Assembly: GCF_003852535.1 (NCBI RefSeq)
Contig: NZ_QAJP01000003.1
Span: forward strand, 248,001 to 312,000
Direction: 5' to 3'
DNA from: Herminiimonas sp. KBW02
Lineage (GTDB): Bacteria; Pseudomonadota; Gammaproteobacteria; Burkholderiales; Burkholderiaceae_D
Length of the DNA: 64,000 nucleotides
The notes beneath the pieces are model-generated. The model did no database searches. It had not been told where the DNA came from and saw only the letters and a program-made list of their open reading frames with translations. The translations under genes and the position numbers were made by a program. Below, piece after piece: positions 1-8,442 of this stretch (within the stretch, counting starts at the first letter, position 1; every line of letters starts with the position of its first letter).

Positions 1-1
1 A

Positions 2-853
2 CCGGCGCTGTCGGCAGCGGTGCGGAATCTAGAAACCGAACTGGGCATCTCCATCGTGCAGCGCGGCCAGCGTTTCCAGGGCTTCACGCCGGAAGGCGAG
101 CGCATACTCGATTGGGCGCGGCAGACGCTGGCGGCGCTGGAAGGTCTGAAGCAGGAAGCATCGATGTCGCGCGTCAAGCTGAGCGGCACGTTACGCCTGG
201 GCGCGATCCCGACCACCATGCCGATTGTTTCGCTGCTGACCGGCCGTTGTCGCGCACTGCATGCGGACTTGCGGCAACTGGTACTTTCTTTAAGTACTGA
301 AGAAATCATGCGCAGGCTGGACGACTTCGAGCTGGATGTCGGCCTGACTTATCTGGAAGATCAGCGGCTCAATGGCTTCCATGTGCAGCCCTTGTATCGC
401 GAACGTTATATGTTGCTGGCGCGTACCGGCAGCATGCCGGACGGCAAGGAAGATGTGAGCTGGGAAGAAGCGTCCGAGTTGCCCTTATGCCTGCTGACTT
501 CTCATATGCAGAATCGTCGCATCGTTGATGCGGCATTTCGTCGTGCCGAGGTGCATCCGAATGTGGTGGTGGAAACTGATTCGGTGTTTGCCTTGTATTC
601 CCATGTTCGTCACGCGGATTTATTTAGCGTGGTGCCGCATAGTCTGCTCTACCTGTTTGAATTGCGTGACGGCATGATGGCTATCCCTATCGTGCCCGAG
701 CTGAGTCGCTCGATCGGCTTGATCTCACTCGATCATGAACCTTGCTCACCGATAGTGGTAGCGGCGCGCAGCATAGCCGAACAGATCAATCTGCAAGCGC
801 AATTCGATGCATACATAAGCGGAGGCTATCAGCCCATCACATCAAACGATTAG
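2..853 (+). CDS. LysR-family transcriptional regulator, 5' end outside window
   Basis: The frame is open to the left edge and begins inside the helix-turn-helix (PALSAAVRNLE, then LGISIVQR and FTPEGERIL), so the true start lies upstream and only about the first 30 residues are missing. The rest is a normal LysR effector-binding domain: the linker helix is followed by LRLGAIPTT and the two lobes of a periplasmic-binding-protein fold. The formate dehydrogenase gene follows on the same strand after about 150 bases, so control of that gene is a reasonable guess, although LysR regulators more often sit divergent from their targets. No effector can be read from the sequence. Confidence 0.85.
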   Translation, partial: PALSAAVRNLETELGISIVQRGQRFQGFTPEGERILDWARQTLAALEGLKQEASMSRVKLSGTLRLGAIPTTMPIVSLLTGRCRALHADLRQLVLSLSTEEIMRRLDDFELDVGLTYLEDQRLNGFHVQPLYRERYMLLARTGSMPDGKEDVSWEEASELPLCLLTSHMQNRRIVDAAFRRAEVHPNVVVETDSVFALYSHVRHADLFSVVPHSLLYLFELRDGMMAIPIVPELSRSIGLISLDHEPCSPIVVAARSIAEQINLQAQFDAYISGGYQPITSND

Positions 854-1001
854 ACCGTATAAAACTTACTTCATAAGATGGCTGCGCTGGACAACATTCT
901 GATGTCCGCTTGCAGAAGAAAAAGAAAATTCAGCTACCGCCAGCAATTTTCGATTCGGTGTAGCCAGCAATTTTATGCAACCTATCTTATGGAGAAGTAA
1001 C

Positions 1002-2204
1002 ATGGCAAAAGTTTTATGTGTTTTGTATGATGATCCAGTCAACGGTTACCCTAAGACCTACGCACGTGATGACGTAGCGCAACCATCGATCTACCCGGAC
1101 GGCCAGACTCTGCCGACACCAAAAGGTATCGATTTCACACCAGGCACTTTGCTGGGTAGCGTATCCGGTGAACTGGGCCTGCGTAAATACCTGGAATCGA
1201 ACGGCCACACTCTGGTTGTTACCTCCAGCAAAGACGGCGCAGACAGCGTCCTCGACAAAGAATTGCACGATGCAGAGATCATCATCTCGCAACCGTTCTG
1301 GCCTGCATACATGACAGCAGAGCGCATCGCTAAAGCTAAAAAATTGAAGATGATCGTGACAGCCGGTATCGGTTCCGATCACACCGATCTGGAAGCAGCG
1401 AACAAGCACAACATCACCGTCGCCGAAGTGACCTATTGCAACAGCCACAGCGTTGCAGAACACGTCGTCATGATGATCTTGTCGCAAGTACGTAACTACA
1501 TCCCTTCGTACAATCAGGTTGTAAACGGCGGCTGGAACATTGCTGACTGCGTAGAACGTTCGTACGATCTGGAAGCAATGAGCGTGGGTACTGTTGCTGC
1601 TGGCCGTATCGGTCTGCGCGTACTGCGTCTGCTGAAACCATTCGACGTTAAACTGCACTACATGGATCGCCACCGTCTGCCAGAAGCAGTTGAAAAAGAA
1701 CTGAACCTGACCTACCACAGCACACTCGACAGCCTGACCAAAGTCTGTGACGTTGTGACACTGAACTGCCCGCTGCACCCGGAAACAGAACACATGATCA
1801 ACGAAAAATCCTTGAAAAACTTCAAGCGTGGTTCGTACATCATCAACACCGCACGCGGCAAACTGTGCGATCGCGACGCGATTGTTGCAGCATTGAAGAG
1901 CGGTCAACTGGCTGGTTACGCTGGCGACGTCTGGTTCCCACAACCAGCACCAAAAGACCATCCATGGCGCACCATGCCGCACCACGGCATGACACCACAC
2001 ATTTCCGGCACCAGCCTGACAGCGCAAACACGCTACGCAGCAGGTACCCGCGAAATCCTGGAATGCTACTTTGAAGGTCGTCCTATCCGTGACGAATACC
2101 TCATCGTTCAAGGCGGCAAACTGGCAGGCGTCGGCGCTCACTCCTACAGTGACGGTAACGCAACCAAAGGTTCGGAAGAAGCTGCGAAATTTAAAGTAGC
2201 GTAA
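1002..2204 (+). CDS. fdh: NAD-dependent formate dehydrogenase
   Basis: The 400-residue protein belongs to the D-2-hydroxyacid dehydrogenase superfamily and oxidises formate to CO2 with reduction of NAD+; it is the metal-free soluble enzyme. Signs of the formate dehydrogenase subgroup are ISQPFWPAYMTAERI and TAGIGSDHTDLEAA in the catalytic part, the nucleotide-binding VGTVAAGRIGLRVLR (with the family's altered glycine motif), NTARGKLCDRDA, and the PHHGMTPHISGTSLTAQ segment carrying the catalytic histidine. The start chosen is the ATG at 1002 behind GGAGAA (991-996); an in-frame ATG at 975 lacks a ribosome site. Low use of rare codons suggests high expression. The oxalate/formate-type antiporter at 14,739 may belong to the same C1/C2 acid metabolism. 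Confidence 0.95.
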   Translation: MAKVLCVLYDDPVNGYPKTYARDDVAQPSIYPDGQTLPTPKGIDFTPGTLLGSVSGELGLRKYLESNGHTLVVTSSKDGADSVLDKELHDAEIIISQPFWPAYMTAERIAKAKKLKMIVTAGIGSDHTDLEAANKHNITVAEVTYCNSHSVAEHVVMMILSQVRNYIPSYNQVVNGGWNIADCVERSYDLEAMSVGTVAAGRIGLRVLRLLKPFDVKLHYMDRHRLPEAVEKELNLTYHSTLDSLTKVCDVVTLNCPLHPETEHMINEKSLKNFKRGSYIINTARGKLCDRDAIVAALKSGQLAGYAGDVWFPQPAPKDHPWRTMPHHGMTPHISGTSLTAQTRYAAGTREILECYFEGRPIRDEYLIVQGGKLAGVGAHSYSDGNATKGSEEAAKFKVA

Positions 2205-2261
2205 TTCGACGAAACGGTAAGCCATTGGGTGACCGGATCTGGTGGCTGACCATTTTTATTG

Positions 2262-2296
2262 AATGCCGACGTGCAGTAATGACGTCGGCATTTTTT
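2262..2296 (+). terminator. Rho-independent terminator of fdh
   Basis: An 11-bp stem (AATGCCGACGT paired with ACGTCGGCATT) is followed by a T run, 58 bases after the fdh stop. Confidence 0.9.
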
Positions 2297-2351
2297 AATT
2301 CGAGATGCTTCTGCTGCGTTGTCTGCAGACATCTACTCGCCAGGATCCCTC

Positions 2352-2861
2352 ATGTCGAATCCCATCAAGAAATTTTTTAGTAGCAGCATGGCGCTGCCAC
2401 CCAAACCTACATTCGTCAATGTGATGTTGTCTGGCCTCGGCGGCTTCATTGCGATCAGTGTCATTGCACTGGCTGCAGACTACACGCAGGCGATTCTGAT
2501 CCTTGGATCGTTCGGTGCATCTTGTGTGATTGTTTTTGCTTTACCTGATACACCATTGGCGCAACCGCGCAATGTGATAGCCGGACATTTCCTGAGCAGT
2601 TTGTCAGGTCTCTTTTACCTTAATGTATTTGGGCCACACTGGTGGGCATTGGCGCTGGCCGTTGCGACTGCCATCATCGTGATGATGGCCTTCCGTGTCG
2701 TGCATCCACCGGCAGGTTCCAATCCGGTGATTGTTTTTCTTGCGATGCCAGGCTGGAGTTTTTTGATATTCCCGACTCTCATCGGTGCTTGCATACTGGT
2801 GTTGGTTGCGATGTTCTACAACAACGTCGTACGCAAGAATAAATATCCCAAGTATTGGTAA
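2352..2861 (+). CDS. HPP-family integral membrane protein
   Basis: The 169-residue protein has four to five hydrophobic segments and the family signature VVHPPAGSNP around residues 115-125, plus the upstream GSFGASCVIVFALPD segment typical of HPP proteins. Members have been linked to nitrite transport in cyanobacteria and plastids, but most bacterial ones have no proven substrate. The start at 2352 is preceded by AGGA; a longer frame from 2319 would add residues without a ribosome site. It is separated from fdh by a terminator and is probably monocistronic. Confidence 0.85.
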   Translation: MSNPIKKFFSSSMALPPKPTFVNVMLSGLGGFIAISVIALAADYTQAILILGSFGASCVIVFALPDTPLAQPRNVIAGHFLSSLSGLFYLNVFGPHWWALALAVATAIIVMMAFRVVHPPAGSNPVIVFLAMPGWSFLIFPTLIGACILVLVAMFYNNVVRKNKYPKYW

Positions 2862-2938
2862 GCGGGGATGTGTCGCTGATCTGATGTTGTGTGGTCAGGC
2901 ATCAGATCAGTTTAGAGAGTGAAGTAATGCGGGTTTGT

Positions 2939-3217
2939 TTACATTGCAAACCGTTCGCCCAATTGGCTAAGCGATTGCACTAATTGTTCGCTGGTCTTGG
3001 AGGTTGCTTCATCGATTGCCACCTTGACGATGCGCAAGGTGCGCTGCTCTGCTTCAAACGCGGAAGTCTCGCATCCTTCGATCACACCTTCTATCGGCGC
3101 CAGGTTTTCCTTATGCCAGACGCGATAAGTTCCACCCCACTCCCCGAATGAGAAGCCCCATGTCTGTTCGGTTGCCGTTACCGAAATAACGTACCCTTTG
3201 TACTCAAGTAAAGCCAC
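2939..3217 (-). CDS. Hypothetical 92-residue protein
   Basis: A small soluble protein starting MALLEYKGYVI, with a beta-rich, aromatic N-terminal half (WGFSFGEWGGTYRVWHKE) and an acidic helical second half. I do not recognise the family. It has proteobacterial codon use like its neighbours and its own upstream region, which includes the ModE-like inverted repeat about 175 bases before the start. No membrane segment or signal peptide is visible. Confidence 0.6.
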   Translation of the reverse strand: MALLEYKGYVISVTATEQTWGFSFGEWGGTYRVWHKENLAPIEGVIEGCETSAFEAEQRTLRIVKVAIDEATSKTSEQLVQSLSQLGERFAM

Positions 3218-3392
3218 GATGTTAGTCCTGTTAATAATTCAACTGGATGTACACAAAGTTACCGACGATACGCTTGCACTAGCATCCTGCTATGCAAAGC
3301 CGGTAACGGGAAGTAATAACGCGTTCGGTTATCAGCGTGGAAAATTGTGCCGGAAGGGTATGTATTTCGCAGTGCGCGGTTTAAACCGATTT

Positions 3393-3416
3393 CGCTATGT
3401 CCGTAAGAATATAGCG
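3393..3416. promoter_or_regulatory. ModE-box-like inverted repeat
   Basis: CGCTATGT, eight bases, then ATATAGCG: an 8-8-8 architecture with CGnTATrT arms, the layout I recall for the Escherichia coli modA operator. It lies in the 353-base gene-poor stretch 3218-3570, downstream of the ModE-like gene (3571-3987, minus) and upstream of the 92-residue gene on the minus strand. I see no other gene in that stretch; an open frame at 3198-3476 has no recognisable content. Confidence 0.45.
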
Positions 3417-3522
3417 TTGTACTACCTAACGCAAGTATTTATCAGCGTTTCCTTGCGTTTGCTAAGCAAAGATTAGCCGAAATACGGCAGCGGTGTATCA
3501 ATATTTTGTGAAGGAAAATATA

Positions 3523-3551
3523 TGTAGCGATAGGTTGATCCTATCGCTACA
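3523..3551. terminator. Perfect 12-bp inverted repeat after the modE-like gene
   Basis: TGTAGCGATAGG and CCTATCGCTACA are separated by five bases, 20 bases beyond the stop of the minus-strand ModE-like gene. The minus-strand continuation is TATATTTTCC, only a weak U run, so it may be a terminator or an operator; its arms share CGATAG/CTATCG with ModE-type sites. Confidence 0.5.
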
Positions 3552-3570
3552 AATTGAGGACGGGCCGGGC

Positions 3571-3987
3571 TTACTTTTGCGGCGTCTTGCTGGCCTTGGC
3601 TTTGGCTGCCGGAGGCGGAGTGGTGGATAAGAGTTTGCTGAATACCGCGAAGTCGCTGCTGATGGCCTTGGATGCTTTGCGCTCCATCGCACGATAGCGC
3701 TCGACGACGCCGCGCCCGAAGTCAGTGACCAGTGCACCGCCACCACCGCTGCCGCCGGTGCTGGTTACCACCAGTGGTTCGATGAAGGAGGCATTGGTGG
3801 TTTCGACCAGTGTCCACGCACGACGGTAGGACATATTCATCTCGCGGCCTGCAGCCGAAATGGAACCGGTACGTTCTATTGCATCGATCAGGTCAGCGCG
3901 ACCTGGACCCATCGCGGTCAATTCACCCATCAGCACGCGTACGCGGGGTTGCGGGGCGAGGAATTTCTTAGTCTGGCTTTTAGGCAT
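3571..3987 (-). CDS. ModE N-terminal-domain regulator without molybdate-binding domain
   Basis: The 138-residue protein carries the winged helix typical of ModE: RADLIDAIERTGSISAAGREM, MSYRRAWTLVE and STGGSGGGGALVT. It ends soon after the dimer helix with a Pro/Ala/Lys-rich tail and lacks the C-terminal MOP domains that bind molybdate in full-length ModE (about 260 residues). Such short forms are widespread; whether they sense metal through another protein is unclear. The start at 3987 (MPKSQTKK) is chosen over 4071 because the extra residues look non-conserved. The ModE-like box at 3393 is the nearest candidate target. Confidence 0.8.
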   Translation of the reverse strand: MPKSQTKKFLAPQPRVRVLMGELTAMGPGRADLIDAIERTGSISAAGREMNMSYRRAWTLVETTNASFIEPLVVTSTGGSGGGGALVTDFGRGVVERYRAMERKASKAISSDFAVFSKLLSTTPPPAAKAKASKTPQK

Positions 3988-4071
3988 GGCTGGGACTCTT
4001 TCATGGATGGCGTATTTTCGCCCAGATTTGCGCCGGATATACGTTTCTTGCAGAGAGATTTTTAATCTCAA

Positions 4072-4845
4072 CTATGGACGCAACAACTGCGCAACATCGT
4101 CAGCGGCCTGACGCAGGATAGGTAAAATTTCCTTTACTCGGCCCTCAGTCATGCGTGCCAGCGTAGTGGCGACGGTAATGGCGGCGACCGCGGTACCCGC
4201 CGCATTGCGTATCGGCAGACCGAGCGCACTGACACCAGGTACTGCATGATTCGAGATCCATGCATAGCCGAGTTCGTGGGTGCGATTGTAATGATCGATC
4301 ACATCGTTGATATCCAGATTCTCGTAGACACTCAGGCGCGGTTCGACTTCGCGCAATATCTGCTCTGCTTCACTCTTGGCCAGGCAACTCAGAAGCGCCA
4401 GGCCACCAGCGCTGACCCCCAGCGGTTGACGGCTGCCAACTGGTACCACCGGTGTCTGTATCGGGTAATTACCCTGTATGCGGCTGAGGCAAATCGCATC
4501 ATTGCCACTACGCACAAACAGGAATGAGGTATCGCCGGTTTCATATGCCAGTCGTTCCAGTATCGGCGCGCAGATATCGCGCAGATTGAATTGATGCGTC
4601 GCTGCCAGTCCGAGCTCAAACATCACCGGCCCCAGGGTGTAGCGTTTGGAGCCCGGCAATTGCACCAGCATGCCTTCCTGCACCAGTGCCTTCAGCACGC
4701 GATGCGCGGTCGGACGTTCGAGATTCATCTCTTCCGCAATGTCGACCAGACGCATGCCATTCGGCGTATGCCTGGCGATCTGTTTCATTGCGCGTATCGC
4801 GCGGGAAATTGACTGCGAGCCTTCTCTTTTTGTCGCTTCGTTCAT
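4072..4845 (-). CDS. IclR-family transcriptional regulator
   Basis: The 257-residue regulator has an N-terminal winged helix (SISRAIRAMKQIA, MRLVDIAEEMNLERPTAHRVLKAL) and a C-terminal GAF-like effector domain (DTSFLFVRSGNDAICLSRI, GVSALGLPIRN). It is divergent from the deacetylase / asparaginase / MFS cluster, with palindromic operators in the shared 152-base gap, so it very likely controls that cluster and itself. The start at 4845 (MNEATKRE) is chosen; a frame reaching 4923 would run into the operator region. It abuts the ModE-like gene, but the start chosen for that gene leaves an 84-base gap. Confidence 0.88.
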   Translation of the reverse strand: MNEATKREGSQSISRAIRAMKQIARHTPNGMRLVDIAEEMNLERPTAHRVLKALVQEGMLVQLPGSKRYTLGPVMFELGLAATHQFNLRDICAPILERLAYETGDTSFLFVRSGNDAICLSRIQGNYPIQTPVVPVGSRQPLGVSAGGLALLSCLAKSEAEQILREVEPRLSVYENLDINDVIDHYNRTHELGYAWISNHAVPGVSALGLPIRNAAGTAVAAITVATTLARMTEGRVKEILPILRQAADDVAQLLRP

Positions 4846-4852
4846 ATAAAAG

Positions 4853-4961
4853 TCCACATAACGGAACAAATGAAAATCGTGTTGACCGGCTAGTAACCGA
4901 AAAATAGCATCGTTGACGTGCAATCAGGCCATTAGAGTGGACGATTATTCCACATAGTGGA
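4853..4961. promoter_or_regulatory. Candidate IclR-type operators in the divergent promoter
   Basis: TCCAC-ATA-GTGGA at 4949-4961 is a perfect inverted repeat, with an extra GTGGA at 4937-4941. A second related copy, TCCAC-ATA-ACGGA, lies at 4853-4865 next to the iclR-like start. Two copies of one motif in one divergent promoter support a specific operator. Confidence 0.65.
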
Positions 4962-4997
4962 TATCTGGCTCTATATACATTTTCCGGGAGTAGTCAT

Positions 4998-5885
4998 ATG
5001 ACGCAAGACAAGTCGACACCTAGCGCGCGTGAGCGGGTGCCCTATGAAGCGATCGTCCACCGCCGCCCTTTCAAGTTACCGGGCAATGCGCGCGTCGCGG
5101 TGTGGACCATCGTGAACCTGGAAAACTGGCTGCCGCAAAATGCTATGCCGCGTACCGTCTTGCCGCCACCTATGGGCCAGCCCTTGCTGCCGGATGTGCC
5201 GAACTGGTGCTGGCATGAATACGGCATGCGTGTCGGCTACTGGCGCATCCTGCAAACCTTGAAAGAGCGCAGGCTGAAGGCGACGCTGGCACTGAACGGC
5301 AGCGTATGCAGTGAGTACCCGGCAGCATGCGAGGCCGCACTCAAAGAAGGCTGGGAATTCATGGGCCATGGCCTGGTGCAGAAACCTATGCACAGAGTAG
5401 AAGACCAGGCTGCAGAGATACGCCAGACCATGGAAGCGATACGGCAATTTACCGGCAAAGCACCACGTGGCTGGGAAAGCCCGGGCCTGACCGAGACCGC
5501 GGAAACCGCCGACCTGCTGGCCGCAGCAGGGATCGAATATGTCGCTGACTGGGTGCTGGATGATCAGCCGGTTCCTATCTGCACCAGCAGCGGCAATCTG
5601 GTTTCCGTTCCTTACACGGTAGAGATCAACGACGTCGTCATGTCTGCGATCCAGCAGCAGCCTTCTGATGAAATCCTGCGTCGCGGTCGCGATCAGTTTG
5701 ATCAGTTGTACAAGGAAGGCGCAACCATACCGCGCGTGATGGCGATCTCGGTCCATCCTTATCTGACAGGTGCGCCGCATCGCATACGTTACCTGGCCGA
5801 GCTGTATGACTACATACGCGGACACGACGATGTGCTGATGTGCACCGGCGAGGAAATCCTCGACATCTATAAAAGCCAGTCCTGA
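4998..5885 (+). CDS. Polysaccharide-deacetylase-family (PuuE-like) hydrolase
   Basis: The 295-residue protein has a NodB-type (CE4) fold of the cofactor-independent-allantoinase / PuuE kind: WTIVNLENW near the start, GYWRILQTLKE, ATLALNGSVC, GWEFMGHGLVQKPMH, PRGWESPGLTET and AISVHPYLTGAPHR. The MGHG and SVHPYLTG segments carry the likely metal ligands. Such enzymes cleave amide or cyclic ureide bonds. With an asparaginase and an MFS carrier behind it and an IclR regulator divergent, it probably starts a catabolic operon for a nitrogen-containing amide. The exact substrate is unknown. The start has GGGAG upstream. Confidence 0.85.
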   Translation: MTQDKSTPSARERVPYEAIVHRRPFKLPGNARVAVWTIVNLENWLPQNAMPRTVLPPPMGQPLLPDVPNWCWHEYGMRVGYWRILQTLKERRLKATLALNGSVCSEYPAACEAALKEGWEFMGHGLVQKPMHRVEDQAAEIRQTMEAIRQFTGKAPRGWESPGLTETAETADLLAAAGIEYVADWVLDDQPVPICTSSGNLVSVPYTVEINDVVMSAIQQQPSDEILRRGRDQFDQLYKEGATIPRVMAISVHPYLTGAPHRIRYLAELYDYIRGHDDVLMCTGEEILDIYKSQS

Positions 5886-5932
5886 CGCTATGTGCAACGC
5901 GTCATTTCTAAATATCACCTTCGCTATCCATC

Positions 5933-6928
5933 ATGAATAAAGCACGCATATTGCTGGTCTCTACCGGCGGCACAATCACGATGACCTCGGCTGCCGGAGC
6001 AGGCATCACGCCGACGCTATCCGCCGAGGATCTGGTGCAGGCAGTACCTCAGCTGGCGACACAGGCTGAACTCGACGTGCACACCTTTTCCATGAAGCCC
6101 GGCGCTTCATTGACGCTGGAAGACTTGATAGAAATTGCCGCGCTGCTGGATGAAAAACTGGCGGCCGGGTTTGATGGCGCAGTGATGGTACAGGGTACCG
6201 ACACCATAGAAGAAACCGCATTCGTACTGGATTTGCTGGTGCAATCTGCGCGCCCTGTCGTCGTGACCGGCGCGATGCGCGGCGCTAGCGTAGCAGGTGC
6301 GGACGGACCCGCCAACTTGCTTGCAGCCGTCACGGTGGCAGCGGCACCAGATGCTGCTGGCCTGGGTGCCTTAGTCGTACTGAATGATGAAGTGCATGCG
6401 GCGCGCTATGTGCAGAAAACGCATACCGCTTCTGTTGCTGCCTTTGCTTCCCCTGGTTTCGCCGCATTGGGACGCGTTCTCGAAGGCCGCTTCGTACGCT
6501 ATGCCACGCTGCTGCGAACGCCGACATTGTCGCGCCCGCATAAGTCTGAAGCGGCAGTCGCGCTGGTGAAGATCGCGCTGGGTGACGACGGCCGTATGTT
6601 AAGCGCATTACCGGGTCTGGCATATCGCGGCGCAGTGATCGAGGCTATGGGTGCCGGGCATTTGCCAGCCAGTCTGGCGGACAAGGTGAGCGAGTTGGCA
6701 AATGCGATGCCGGTAGTCCTGGCGACACGCGTGGCGGCGGGTCCGGTCTTTACACAGACCTATGGTTTCCCCGGATCGGAAATGGATTTGCTGGCGCGCG
6801 GCGCCATTGCTGGCGGCACCATCAGCAGTGTTAAAGCAGTGCATCTGCTGCGTTTGTTACTGGCACAGGGCATGAGTGGCAGCGCATTGCGTGCTGCGTA
6901 TGCAGAACGAAGTAATAGCAATAGCTAA
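5933..6928 (+). CDS. L-asparaginase-family amidohydrolase
   Basis: The 331-residue protein has the two active-site signatures: STGGTITMT near residue 10 (nucleophile threonine) and VQGTDTIEETA near residue 85. It has the normal length of a full type I/II asparaginase with both domains. No signal peptide is visible, so it is probably cytoplasmic. It lies 47 bases after the deacetylase and before the MFS gene, so in this setting it may hydrolyse the product of the deacetylase rather than serve general asparagine use. Confidence 0.9.
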   Translation: MNKARILLVSTGGTITMTSAAGAGITPTLSAEDLVQAVPQLATQAELDVHTFSMKPGASLTLEDLIEIAALLDEKLAAGFDGAVMVQGTDTIEETAFVLDLLVQSARPVVVTGAMRGASVAGADGPANLLAAVTVAAAPDAAGLGALVVLNDEVHAARYVQKTHTASVAAFASPGFAALGRVLEGRFVRYATLLRTPTLSRPHKSEAAVALVKIALGDDGRMLSALPGLAYRGAVIEAMGAGHLPASLADKVSELANAMPVVLATRVAAGPVFTQTYGFPGSEMDLLARGAIAGGTISSVKAVHLLRLLLAQGMSGSALRAAYAERSNSNS

Positions 6929-7014
6929 TGTAAGCACAGATGCAAACGCCGATCCTGAGAAGAGCGGACCAAATATTGATGCGGTATTGACGAGATACTG
7001 AAGGGAGACCCGAG

Positions 7015-8217
7015 ATGGAAAAGAACAAGGCAGCACTATGGATGTTCATCATTCTGCTATTTTCGTATGTGATTAATGCGATGGACCGGCAACTGTTTTC
7101 GGTGCTGGCGCCGGATGTGCGTGTGGCGCTGGACCTGACATTGCCACAGGTAGGCCTGGCTTCTACCGTGTTCACACTGGGCATGGGGGTGGCCGGAATA
7201 CCGACTGGTTATCTATTGAGTGTGATGTCGCGCAAGAACGTGGTGCTGGTCGGCCTGATTATCTTTTCCGTTGCGACTTACCTCACGGCTTTGGCCAAAG
7301 GCATGCCTGATCTTTTGTTCTATCGCTTTGTTTCCGGTCTCGGCGAAGCGATGCAACTGACTGCCTTGCTGGCGATAGGTACGACTTACTTTTTCAATCA
7401 TCGTGCAGTGGCTGCCAGCTCGCTGAACTTCACCTTTGGTATCGGTGCCATCATAGGCCCCAACCTCGGTGCCGCCATCCTCGGTGCGACACATTGGCAA
7501 ATGCCTTTCATGGTGTTTGGCGCATCCGGCGCAATCGCACTGGTGCTGATCGTGCTCTTTGTTAAACCTTGGTTCACTGAAATCAAATCAGTGAAACAGG
7601 ATGGCGCAGCAGAAGCGGCAGATGCAAATGCGGCAGACAGTATCTGGTCGCGCGTACCGATGACCCTGGCCTTGGCGACGGTGTTTGCAGGCTTGGCGAT
7701 ATACGGCTATCTGGGTTTGTATCCGACCTATCTGCGCGAAGCGCTGGGCTTCACACCCAAACAAGCAGGCTTTGCTGTCAGCTTCTATGGCATGGGCGCC
7801 TTGTTGTCGCTGCTGGGTGGCTGGTTGGGTGATCGCTATGACTACCGCAAGCTCCTGTTCTTTTCATTGGTCTTATCGGCCATTGCGGGTGGCTTGTTGT
7901 TCTCGGGGTTGGAGAAATCGCTGACCTTGCATGCCATCTTCTCCTTTGTGTTTGGCGGTGCGATCAGCGGCATGGTGTATGCGAACCTGTCGGCGGGCAT
8001 TATTAAATCCGTCAAGCGCGTGCATGCCTCGCATGCATCCGGTCTGTTTGTCGCCAGTCTGTATATTCCAGCGGCGTTTGCCGGTTACTTGCTGGGGCAA
8101 CTGAAAGGTTCGCTGGGCTGGTCGATGGCAGGCATCGTGCAGGTTTCAGGGTGTGCTTTGATAGCTGGATTGCTTTCGATAGTGGCAACGCAGGGCCACA
8201 AGCAACAGGCAAAGTAG
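7015..8217 (+). CDS. MFS transporter, probable uptake carrier of the cluster
   Basis: The 400-residue protein has twelve predicted membrane segments. The first begins MDRQLFSVLAPDVR, and the loop between helices 2 and 3 has LLSVMSRKNVVLVG, in place of the usual MFS motif A; a second half-copy is GGWLGDRYDYRKLL. A strong ribosome site (GGGAG) precedes it. Its position at the end of the IclR-controlled cluster suggests it imports the substrate degraded by the two hydrolases. Confidence 0.88.
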   Translation: MEKNKAALWMFIILLFSYVINAMDRQLFSVLAPDVRVALDLTLPQVGLASTVFTLGMGVAGIPTGYLLSVMSRKNVVLVGLIIFSVATYLTALAKGMPDLLFYRFVSGLGEAMQLTALLAIGTTYFFNHRAVAASSLNFTFGIGAIIGPNLGAAILGATHWQMPFMVFGASGAIALVLIVLFVKPWFTEIKSVKQDGAAEAADANAADSIWSRVPMTLALATVFAGLAIYGYLGLYPTYLREALGFTPKQAGFAVSFYGMGALLSLLGGWLGDRYDYRKLLFFSLVLSAIAGGLLFSGLEKSLTLHAIFSFVFGGAISGMVYANLSAGIIKSVKRVHASHASGLFVASLYIPAAFAGYLLGQLKGSLGWSMAGIVQVSGCALIAGLLSIVATQGHKQQAK

Positions 8218-8281
8218 TGTTCAATCGGCGTCAGCTGATAATGCTAATGCCAACGATGAGTAGGGTATAGACGAAATACAG

Positions 8282-8302
8282 GGCGAGCTCAGGCTCGCCT
8301 TT
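8282..8302 (+). terminator. Probable terminator after the MFS gene
   Basis: GGCGAGC and GCTCGCC form a 7-bp stem with a four-base loop, followed by a short TTT tract 65 bases after the stop. Confidence 0.5.
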
Positions 8303-8442
8303 GCATTTCAGCGCTTTACCAATCTGCGATTGTGCACACGTCTTGCAATAAAGAAGAGTCTGCCGCCGGGCAACCGGATTAGGTTGTAGTTTTAGATATT
8401 CTCTATCGTCGTGTACCTTACTTCAGCATGTAGTACCTTCTT

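Noticed and set aside
1014-2225. 403-residue antisense frame over fdh
   Set aside because: It is a shadow of the biased third-base composition of fdh; the protein has no family-like features.
3198-3476. 92-residue plus-strand frame in the gap after the hypothetical gene
   Set aside because: No recognisable domain or ribosome site, and it spans the ModE-like box.
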